DNA of 44,988 bases from Cloacimonetes bacterium UBA6081. GTDB taxonomy: Bacteria > Cloacimonadota > Cloacimonadia > Cloacimonadales > Cloacimonadaceae. Both the position numbers and the translations under genes were made by a program. Below, piece by piece: positions 32,593 to 39,656 of the stretch (its first letter is position 1; each line of letters opens with the position of its first letter). The stretch covers positions 7,396 to 52,383 of the forward strand of contig DIXL01000116.1 of assembly GCA_002428685.1 (NCBI GenBank). Reading direction: 5' to 3'. Under the pieces are notes generated by a model, which did no database searches, was not told the DNA's origin, and saw only the letters and a program-made list of their open reading frames with translations.

Positions 32593-33765
32593 ATGAAAAC
32601 TCTCAGGAACAGCATATTACGTCTGGCAAGGCGCTACAGCGTCCATGGCGATAGCCTGAAGCAATTTATCCGTTTTTTATGGGTATGCTTGTTTATTACT
32701 ACATTGCTGTTTTGTTCGGCATTATTAGCATGGATATTTGAACACCGTGGTTTTGAAGGCAGTTCTATCAGGTCTTTCTGGGATGGCATCTGGTGGGCTG
32801 TGGTAACAATTGCAACTGTTGGTTACGGAGATAAATATCCCATCACCTTTCCAGGTAGAATTGTAGGAATATTGTTGATAATTGTAGGTTATGCCTCTTT
32901 AACATTCTTTACCGGTTTGGTAGCTTCGCTATTTGTGGAGGACAGACTGAAAGGAGCAAAAGGATTGAAACAGATTAGAGCTCACAACCATGTAGTAATC
33001 TGCGGATGGAACAACACGGGGGATTTTCTGTTACGTGCTTTGGTGGAAAAGAATTTTCCCGATACGGAAATATGCATCCTGGCAAACGAAACTGCAGAAT
33101 TCTTTGAGCGACTTGAATCCCGCTATTCATCGCTATCGTTACGTTTTGTGCGGGGAGAAGCAACGCAGGAAGAAACGTTGCGCCGGGCTTCTGTTCAAAC
33201 TGCTGCGCAGGTAATAATTCTGGCCGATCATTTGTTAGATAGAAGTGCTGCCGATGACCGCAGCATCATAATCGCAAATGCGGTGCATTACCTCATAAAG
33301 AAAGATAAGATTACTGTGCAGTTGATCAATCTGGAAAACCGCAACATGCTGTTACGCATAGGGATAGTCAATACTATTATATGGGATGACATTGGCGGAT
33401 ACATTCTGGCTAATCACGTGTCGGACCAAAATAGCATTGCAGTATATTACCAACTGGCCAAAGACAGTATCAACCGCATTTTTACCAAGAATATTCCTGA
33501 ACACTTTGTAGGTAGGAGCTATGGAGAGTTATTTGACGAGTTTTACAAGGACCATGGCAAGATTCTCTTAGGTTTGATGAAAAAAGAACCGGAATTGGAG
33601 ATATCGTCCATTTTTGCCGCTGACAGCAGTGGGATAGATCAATTCATTCAATATGCCCTAACCAAATCAAAAAGGGTAGTTCCGGATGAGCAGAATAAAA
33701 TACGCTGGAACCCTTCCCGAGAAAGTATTATCCAAGCCAACGATCATGCAGTTTTAATGGCGTGA
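32593..33765 (+). CDS. two-TM potassium channel with RCK domain
   Basis: A 390-aa ion channel. TM1 lies near 28-50. The pore helix and filter read WWAVVTIATVGYGDKYP; TVGYGD is the exact potassium filter. TM2 lies near 93-118 and is followed by a TrkA-N/RCK domain (HNHVVICGWNNTGDFLLRAL), as in MthK-type calcium- or ligand-gated channels. The C-terminal part about 280-390 is less typical. It starts with GGGG 5 nt before ATG. The next gene encodes a stand-alone cyclic-nucleotide-binding domain. Confidence 0.93.
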   Translation: MKTLRNSILRLARRYSVHGDSLKQFIRFLWVCLFITTLLFCSALLAWIFEHRGFEGSSIRSFWDGIWWAVVTIATVGYGDKYPITFPGRIVGILLIIVGYASLTFFTGLVASLFVEDRLKGAKGLKQIRAHNHVVICGWNNTGDFLLRALVEKNFPDTEICILANETAEFFERLESRYSSLSLRFVRGEATQEETLRRASVQTAAQVIILADHLLDRSAADDRSIIIANAVHYLIKKDKITVQLINLENRNMLLRIGIVNTIIWDDIGGYILANHVSDQNSIAVYYQLAKDSINRIFTKNIPEHFVGRSYGELFDEFYKDHGKILLGLMKKEPELEISSIFAADSSGIDQFIQYALTKSKRVVPDEQNKIRWNPSRESIIQANDHAVLMA

Positions 33766-33775
33766 ATAAGGAAGA

Positions 33776-34279
33776 ATGATGATTGAGCTTGAAGTTCTAA
33801 AAAAGGTCCCCCTTTTTAACGGATTAAACGAAGAGCATTTACGCAATTTGCAGACAAGAATTAGGCTCCATAAGGTAACTAAAGGCACACATATTCTAAA
33901 AGAGGGGACTTTTGGCGATCAGTTTTACTTGCTGGTTGATGGCTGTGTTCAGGTAACCAAAGATCTGGTAAAAGGCTTTGACGCAGACCAGGCTTCTACC
34001 GAAAAAGTTTTGGCTTCCTTATGTGGCGATGCTTTGCCAACCTTTGGAGAAAATGGAGTTTTGGGACATGGCGCAAGAACCGCAAACGTTATTGCCCAAA
34101 CCGATTGCATCTTATATACCCTAAGTAAGGCAGAATTTGATAGTTTTGCCGTGCAAAGCTACCAAGGTGCCTTTATCTTTATGACCAACATCGCTAAAAA
34201 GATATCTGAAAACCTAAAATCCACAGATGATAATCTGGTAAAATTAGCCACAGCTTTGTATATAGCAGTTCAACAATAA
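33776..34279 (+). CDS. cyclic-nucleotide-binding-domain protein
   Basis: 167 aa, nearly all a CNB (CAP_ED) domain: LKKVPLFNGLNEEHLRNL, the GTHILKEGTFGDQFYLLVDGCVQV beta roll in pieces, FGENGVLGHGARTANVIAQ at the phosphate-binding cassette, then C-terminal helices. No helix-turn-helix follows, so it is not a transcription factor of the CRP type. It starts 10 nt after the potassium channel, behind AAGGAAG. It may gate the channel in trans; ligand and partner are not shown. Confidence 0.88.
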   Translation: MMIELEVLKKVPLFNGLNEEHLRNLQTRIRLHKVTKGTHILKEGTFGDQFYLLVDGCVQVTKDLVKGFDADQASTEKVLASLCGDALPTFGENGVLGHGARTANVIAQTDCILYTLSKAEFDSFAVQSYQGAFIFMTNIAKKISENLKSTDDNLVKLATALYIAVQQ

Positions 34280-34354
34280 GCTTTATCAGCTTGCTTTTTG
34301 GGCAGATCAAATTATTAATGTAGTAAGATACAAGTAACTACAAGGAGTGCTTTA

Positions 34355-36751
34355 GTGGAAGATACCAATAACAGAATCCCCAGAACCTTACCAGTATTGC
34401 ATATGAGCAGTGTAGTCATGTTCCCATACCTGCTTATGCCGCTTGTTGTTTCCGATGAGGAATCAAAACTGGTGGTGGATTACGCTCTTTCCAATGATAA
34501 ACTGATGGCTTTCTTTTTGGATAAGCCTAAAGACATTAACGATGAAACAGATATTGTCCACATAGGGACAGCAGTAACAGTTTTGCGGATGCTGCGTAAT
34601 CAGGATGGTTCCATTAGTTTACTTTTACAGGGCAGTTCGCGCATCAAAAAACAAAAGATCGTGCAGAAAAAGCCATTCATTATGGTTGACGTGGAACAAG
34701 TAGAAGAATTCACTGCCGATGATACTGAGATCCAAGCATATAGAACCATAGCGTTGGAACTTCTGGAGAAAATATCTCAGGAGAGCAGCCTGCTAAATCG
34801 TGAGATGATTACAGGGTTAGGAAACATAAAACAGGCTGGACGCGTGGCCGATATTATTGCCGGAAATATAGATCTGAATGTGGATGACCGCCAGAAAATA
34901 TTGGAACTTGTTAATGTAAAACAACGCTATAAATTCCTGAACAACTGCCTGGCAGAGTTAATCCGGCAAATGCGGGTGGAAAATCATATTCGCAGTAATA
35001 TCCAGCTTGAGATGAATGAAGATCAGCGCCGTTATTATCTACGCGAGCAAATGGATGCTATTCGCCGAGAGCTTGGTGAAACAGATGAAGTTAGTAAAGA
35101 AATGCTAAAATGGCGCGATCTAATAGAAAAAAACAATTTACCGGAGCATGTGAAAGAAGTTGCCTACGAAGAACTGGAACGTCTTGGCACAATGCAACCG
35201 GCTGCCAGCGAGTATGGTGTAATTCGCAATTATCTGGATTGGATAGTGAATCTACCCTGGCATACCTATAGTAAAGACAGGCTGGATTTAAACAAAATTG
35301 AGCGTATTCTGGCCAAAGATCATTATGGCTTGGAGAAAGCCAAAGAACGCATCATAGAATACATTGCCGTTAAAAAACTGAAAGGACACTTAAAAGGACC
35401 GATTCTCTGCTTTGTTGGCCCTCCCGGAACCGGTAAAACCTCCATAGGTCGCTCTGTTGCCCGAGCTTTGAATCGGAAGTTTATCCGAATGTCCCTGGGT
35501 GGAATACATGATGAGGCTGAAATCAGAGGGCATCGCAGAACCTATATTGGTGCCATGCCTGGCAAAATATTGATGGAGATTAAGCGTCAGGGCACGGCCA
35601 ATCCGGTGTTTATGCTGGATGAAATTGATAAGCTGGGACGAGATTTTAGGGGTGATCCTGCCTCTGCACTATTGGAAGTGCTTGATCCGGAACAGAATAA
35701 CAACTTTGTGGATAATTATATAAATCTGGCTTTTGACCTGTCTGAAGTTATGTTTATCACTACCGCAAACTCGCTGGATACAATTCCTCCTCCCTTGCGA
35801 GATCGCATGGAGATAATTGAGTTTTCCAGCTATCTGGAAAACGATAAAATTGAAATTGCCAAGCACTATCTAATCCCTCGTGAAAAGGAAGATAACGGAC
35901 TTGCTGGCCAAGACCTTATTTTGCATAAATCTGCCTTACAAGAGCTTATTCGCTATTATGTGCGTGAAGCTGGAGTTCGCAATTTGCAGCGTCGGATTGG
36001 ATCAATATTCAGAAAAATTGCCCGTGTAGTAGCTACGGGAGTCCAGAAAAAGTGGCTTATCAAGGCTGAGGATGTGATTGGGTATTTAGGTCCCCGAAAA
36101 TATTCTTTGGAACTTGCCAACCGAAAGCCAGAAATTGGAGTTGCTACTGGTTTGGCCTGGACCGGATACGGCGGGGAAATGTTGTTCTGTGAAACAACCC
36201 GCATGCCCGGCAAAGGGAATATTCTGCTTACGGGTCTTTTAGGCGATGTGATGAAAGAATCAGCCCGCATAGCTGTAAGCTATCTAAAGGCAAATCACTT
36301 GGCCTTTCACATAAACCCAAAGGAATTCGAAACTTACGATGTCCACATTCATTTTCCTTCTGGTGCCGTGCCCAAGGATGGTCCGTCTGCGGGTATCACT
36401 TTAACAATTGCCCTGGCCTCGCTTTTTACCGCTCAAAAAGTGCGGCACGATATTGCCATGACGGGCGAAATTACTTTGCAGGGCAAAGTCTTGGCAATTG
36501 GTGGCTTAAGGGAAAAACTGCTGGCAGCCAAACGAGCCGGGATTAAAAAAGTTGTAATACCGGAAGAGAACCGGGAAACCTTATCCGATTTTCCCAAAGA
36601 TATTCTGGATGGCATTGAGATAAATTTCGTTAGCGATATATCCCAAGCCATCAAGCTGCTATTAATCCCTGAGATTAAGAAAGCAGATATTATTGCGAAG
36701 CGAACTATCACTCCTCCAAACGCAGCAGAGGCAAATCTTGAAAGTGTGTAA
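34355..36751 (+). CDS. lon: ATP-dependent protease Lon
   Basis: 798 aa, full length. The substrate-binding LON domain covers 1-205, the AAA+ module has Walker A GPPGTGKTS near 355 and Walker B VFMLDEIDKLG, and the C-terminal protease domain has the Ser-Lys dyad, Ser near 678 in PKDGPSAGIT and Lys near 721 in LREKLLAAKRAG. Lon degrades misfolded and regulatory proteins in the cytosol. The start is GTG 34355, with AAGGAG upstream. No CIRCE or other heat-shock site was recognised in the 75-nt leader. Confidence 0.97.
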   Translation: MEDTNNRIPRTLPVLHMSSVVMFPYLLMPLVVSDEESKLVVDYALSNDKLMAFFLDKPKDINDETDIVHIGTAVTVLRMLRNQDGSISLLLQGSSRIKKQKIVQKKPFIMVDVEQVEEFTADDTEIQAYRTIALELLEKISQESSLLNREMITGLGNIKQAGRVADIIAGNIDLNVDDRQKILELVNVKQRYKFLNNCLAELIRQMRVENHIRSNIQLEMNEDQRRYYLREQMDAIRRELGETDEVSKEMLKWRDLIEKNNLPEHVKEVAYEELERLGTMQPAASEYGVIRNYLDWIVNLPWHTYSKDRLDLNKIERILAKDHYGLEKAKERIIEYIAVKKLKGHLKGPILCFVGPPGTGKTSIGRSVARALNRKFIRMSLGGIHDEAEIRGHRRTYIGAMPGKILMEIKRQGTANPVFMLDEIDKLGRDFRGDPASALLEVLDPEQNNNFVDNYINLAFDLSEVMFITTANSLDTIPPPLRDRMEIIEFSSYLENDKIEIAKHYLIPREKEDNGLAGQDLILHKSALQELIRYYVREAGVRNLQRRIGSIFRKIARVVATGVQKKWLIKAEDVIGYLGPRKYSLELANRKPEIGVATGLAWTGYGGEMLFCETTRMPGKGNILLTGLLGDVMKESARIAVSYLKANHLAFHINPKEFETYDVHIHFPSGAVPKDGPSAGITLTIALASLFTAQKVRHDIAMTGEITLQGKVLAIGGLREKLLAAKRAGIKKVVIPEENRETLSDFPKDILDGIEINFVSDISQAIKLLLIPEIKKADIIAKRTITPPNAAEANLESV

Positions 36752-36800
36752 ATCTGCGGTATCTTCCATCCTTTTACTGCAATCGTTAAGCGGAGCATAG

Positions 36801-38246
36801 TTGGAACGCTATCCAACCATAAATATCTTGCTAAATTTGCCTCAGCACTATATTCCCAAGGCGGAATTTGTGTTGCGCACCTACTGCTATATTTTACGGT
36901 TAAGCCCGCGGTTTTTGTATGGCAGCCATTATGAAGGTGCACACCTGTATTATGGCCCTCAAAGCACCAATGATTTTCCCATAAAAATTCATTTTGACCC
37001 CCAAACCGCAGATTTTTTTCAACAAAGGGAGCTGTATCCTTTGGAGAAGGTAAACTTTTGCAAGTTCAAAAGTGAACACGTTCCTTTCCTGTTTTCCAGA
37101 GGTGGACGCATATTTTCCTTTTCCGATACAAGCTGCTTGTTTCGCAAAGATATCATTGCCAGCGGGTTTTATTTTTTAACTTGTTGGCACGAATACATCT
37201 TATCCACCTACGGGCAAAATCGTGGCAGGATAGACTATAAGCAAAGTTTGCAGTATCGATGGGATTTTACCGAAACACCTGTTGTGGATGTTTATTGCCA
37301 AATGCTTTTATACATTATGGCCACCTATTGTCCGGAATTCATTCGCGATGTGAACTGGGCAGAAAAAAAGCGTTTTGCCCTTTCTTTGTCCCATGATATA
37401 GACTATTGGAACTATTGGGATAGCTCTGCCAAAATCGATGCCTTGGTTTACAACTTGAAAACCTTTGTGAAACGTCCCATAAATGCCAGTTACAAGCTCA
37501 TTGGGCACATGCTGCACAAAAACCTGATTTATAATCCCTGGAAAACCATGCAATCTCTGGTTCGCCACGAATATGAAAGGGGAGTCAGTTCCACCTGGTT
37601 CTTGTTAGCCAGAGCTGATTTTGAGGATAAAAGGCAGAATTATATTGCCGATTTGAAGGCACGAGTGCAGATTAATGATTTGCTGGGACAGCGGGAAGTG
37701 GGTTTACATGGCTCTCCGGAGTCTGCTTTTGATCCGGCTATTCTGCATGAAGAACTACAGAATTTGCAAGAATTGGGATTCAATCCTACCGGATACCGCA
37801 CGCATTATTTGCATTTTGATTATCAAAAAAGCTTCACCATTCTGGAAGCTGCCGGGATAAAATATGATTCCACTCTGGGTTATTGGGAAAATATTGGCTT
37901 CCGGGCTGGTATCTCCTTCCCATTTTTCCCTTTCAATATTGCCGAAAACCGTCCCTTCAGGGTCTTGGAAATTCCTTTGATTGTAATGGATACAACTTTG
38001 TATTCGCATAAAGCAATGAATTTAAGCTACATAACCGCAAGAAGATCATTGCGTCGCCTGATTGATGTGGCGGCAAAATACCAGTCTCATTTATCTTTAT
38101 TATGGCATAACACCAGCTTTGACCCCGTCGATTTCCCTTTTTGGGGTAGGCTGTATTGGGACACAATAGATTATGCTCTAAAAAAACAAGGCTGGATCAC
38201 CTCCTTACACAATGTTTATGAGGAGTGGGTAAATCTTAGTTATTAG
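36801..38246 (+). CDS. polysaccharide deacetylase-like protein with DUF7033-type N terminus
   Basis: 481 aa from TTG 36801 (GGAG 5 nt upstream). The N-terminal 150 or so residues resemble the module found before deacetylase domains in Bacteroidota. From about 190 comes an NodB-type catalytic domain: the metal-binding SLSHDIDYWNY motif, the EVGLHGSPES motif, the GYRTHYLHFD motif, and YDSTLGYWENIGFRAGISFPF near 355 in pieces. Such enzymes remove acetyl groups from polysaccharides, or form part of surface sugar loci. No signal peptide is visible, so it acts in the cytoplasm or needs another route. Confidence 0.85.
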   Translation: MERYPTINILLNLPQHYIPKAEFVLRTYCYILRLSPRFLYGSHYEGAHLYYGPQSTNDFPIKIHFDPQTADFFQQRELYPLEKVNFCKFKSEHVPFLFSRGGRIFSFSDTSCLFRKDIIASGFYFLTCWHEYILSTYGQNRGRIDYKQSLQYRWDFTETPVVDVYCQMLLYIMATYCPEFIRDVNWAEKKRFALSLSHDIDYWNYWDSSAKIDALVYNLKTFVKRPINASYKLIGHMLHKNLIYNPWKTMQSLVRHEYERGVSSTWFLLARADFEDKRQNYIADLKARVQINDLLGQREVGLHGSPESAFDPAILHEELQNLQELGFNPTGYRTHYLHFDYQKSFTILEAAGIKYDSTLGYWENIGFRAGISFPFFPFNIAENRPFRVLEIPLIVMDTTLYSHKAMNLSYITARRSLRRLIDVAAKYQSHLSLLWHNTSFDPVDFPFWGRLYWDTIDYALKKQGWITSLHNVYEEWVNLSY

Positions 38247-38268
38247 AGAGAACTGCGTAGGAGCAAGT

Positions 38269-38426
38269 GTGGAGTCGTTTCAGCCTATCCCAATCTTGTA
38301 TTTATCGGCCAATTGCATAGTTGAAAGGACTACACGCGGCAAGTTCAAGTTAGTGCCCGGTGTAGTCCATCTGGCCATCAAACTTGGTGCTAAACATAGA
38401 TTTTGTAAAGGCCAGATCGACTCCAC
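38269..38426. repeat. composite of two 67-nt inverted-repeat elements (copies C and D)
   Basis: C, type 1, plus orientation: arms at 38269-38285 (GTGGAGTCGTTTCAGCC) and 38319-38335. D, type 2, minus orientation: arms GTGTAGTCCATCTGGCC (38360-38376) and GGCCAGATCGACTCCAC (38410-38426). Both are exactly 67 nt. The 24-nt linker between them is the near-complement of the linker at 39499-39522. The whole composite, read backwards, matches the pair at 39432-39592. Confidence 0.9.
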
Positions 38427-38469
38427 CTCGAGAATTGCGTAGGGGAGATGGAGGCTTGGGAGTAATATA

Positions 38470-39186
38470 ATGAAGACGCTGCTTTGGAAATTATTCTTTT
38501 TTAGCTTCATGTTTTTCTGCATGCTGGCTTATGTATTTTTTATTCTGCTAAAACCAATTTTGCCAGCCCAGGTATATCAAAAGTGGGTGCAAAAAGTGGT
38601 GCGGTTTTGGGCTCGGACAACGCTGCTATCAACAGGTAGCACGGTCAGCGTTAGCGGCATGGAAAATCTGCCGGATCATCGCAATATCTGCTTCATCAGT
38701 AACCATCAGGGCATGTTTGATATTCCGATGGTGCTTGGGTTTATCGGAATTCCCACAGGTTTTATTGCCAAGCAGGAACTATTTAAAATTCCCGTGCTTA
38801 GCCACTGGATGCGAGAAATGCCCTGCGTGTTTATTGATCGCAGCTCTGCCCGTAAAGCCATAGAGTCTTTTGCCGCCAGTGCCGAAGTTATCAAAGCCGG
38901 CCATCCTATGGTCATTTTTCCGGAAGGCACTCGCAGCCGCAGCGACAAGATGGGAGATTTCCATTTGGGTAGTTTCAAGCTTCCTGCCATGGCCGGAGCC
39001 ACAATTGTTCCCATGGCAATCAAAGGGAGCTGGCGCATGATGGAAATCGATAAGAAAATCCATAAAGTTCAGGTAAAAATGCGCATTTTGCCACCCATTG
39101 AGCCAAATGATCCACTTTGTAAGGATAAACATGCACTTAGCAATCATCTGCACTCCCTGATTAGCGAAAATCTGGCCGAAATGTAA
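38470..39186 (+). CDS. plsC: 1-acyl-sn-glycerol-3-phosphate acyltransferase
   Basis: A 238-aa inner-membrane acyltransferase making phosphatidic acid from lysophosphatidic acid and acyl-ACP or acyl-CoA. An N-terminal TM helix (about 5-28) is followed by the HX4D catalytic motif in SNHQGMFDIP near 78, the GFIAKQELFKIPVL block, FIDRSSARKAI, and the FPEGTRSRS motif near 155. The size fits PlsC. No ribosome-binding site is strong (GGGAG about 9 nt upstream). The gene is enclosed by oppositely oriented copies of a 158-bp composite repeat. Confidence 0.95.
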   Translation: MKTLLWKLFFFSFMFFCMLAYVFFILLKPILPAQVYQKWVQKVVRFWARTTLLSTGSTVSVSGMENLPDHRNICFISNHQGMFDIPMVLGFIGIPTGFIAKQELFKIPVLSHWMREMPCVFIDRSSARKAIESFAASAEVIKAGHPMVIFPEGTRSRSDKMGDFHLGSFKLPAMAGATIVPMAIKGSWRMMEIDKKIHKVQVKMRILPPIEPNDPLCKDKHALSNHLHSLISENLAEM

Positions 39187-39312
39187 ACTGAGGCCGAAGC
39201 TGTTGTGAATTCCAAGAAGGGAATTGTGTAGCTCTTCCTTGCGAAGCTCTTGCCTCTATAAAGCTCTCCCTCTTTCACCCTACGTTGTTTGTGCACATAG
39301 CAATTAAGGTAT

Positions 39313-39368
39313 AATTAAGGATTCAATAAGGACTTCACCCTTAATGAGTCCTTATTGATGCCTTAATT
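39313..39368. repeat. 56-nt hairpin, family copy 3
   Basis: Two 22-nt arms (39313-39334, 39347-39368) enclose a 12-nt loop; only two positions mismatch. Inner words such as TCAATAAGGACT match the copy at 24449-24499, while CCGTA is replaced by CCTTA on one side and TACGG by TAAGG on the other. Confidence 0.8.
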
Positions 39369-39380
39369 GCAGAGCAGACG

Positions 39381-39460
39381 GGACTTTCGAGGTGGAGTCG
39401 ATCTGGCCTTGAGAAATTCGGGACTTTCGAGGTGGAGTCGATCTGGCTCTGAGAAATTCT
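39381..39460. repeat. 40-bp tandem duplication holding a hairpin arm
   Basis: Two nearly identical 40-bp units (39381-39420 and 39421-39460), each with GGACTTTCGAGGTGGAGTCG followed by ATCTGGC. The second unit provides the left arm of element E; the first is a solitary arm (39392-39408). The same kind of arm duplication is seen at 4217-4296 and 9030-9125. Confidence 0.88.
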
Positions 39461-39592
39461 ATGTTTAACGCCATGTATTATGGCCAGATGGACTACACCG
39501 GGCACTAACTTACGCATGTCGTGTGTAGTCCCTTTCAGCCTAACAATTGAGTGATACATTTGCAACTGAGAGAGGCAGGAACGACTCCTCAC
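39432..39592. repeat. composite of two inverted-repeat elements (copies E and F)
   Basis: E, type 2, plus orientation: arms GTGGAGTCGATCTGGCT (39432-39448) and GGCCAGATGGACTACAC (39482-39498), 67 nt. F, decayed type 1, minus orientation: first arm 39523-39540 (one extra C) and a poorly matched second arm 39574-39592. The linker between them corresponds to that of the C-D composite in reverse complement. A 15-bp-type array (GCTCTCCCCTGACGAAG and variants) follows at about 39600-39656, as it does beside the copy at 4280. Confidence 0.85.
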
Positions 39593-39656
39593 TTAATGGG
39601 AGTCTCCCCTGCTTTAGCTCTCCCCTGACGAAGTCTCTCCCTTGCAAAGCTCTTCC

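Noticed and set aside
4280..39592. attC sites of an integron for the 67-nt inverted repeats
   Set aside because: Arms lack the GTTRRRY/RYYYAAC core sites, no integrase is near, and copies do not sit regularly between small cassettes.
39341..39592. 83-aa minus-strand frame
   Set aside because: It consists of the tandem duplication and hairpin elements E and F.
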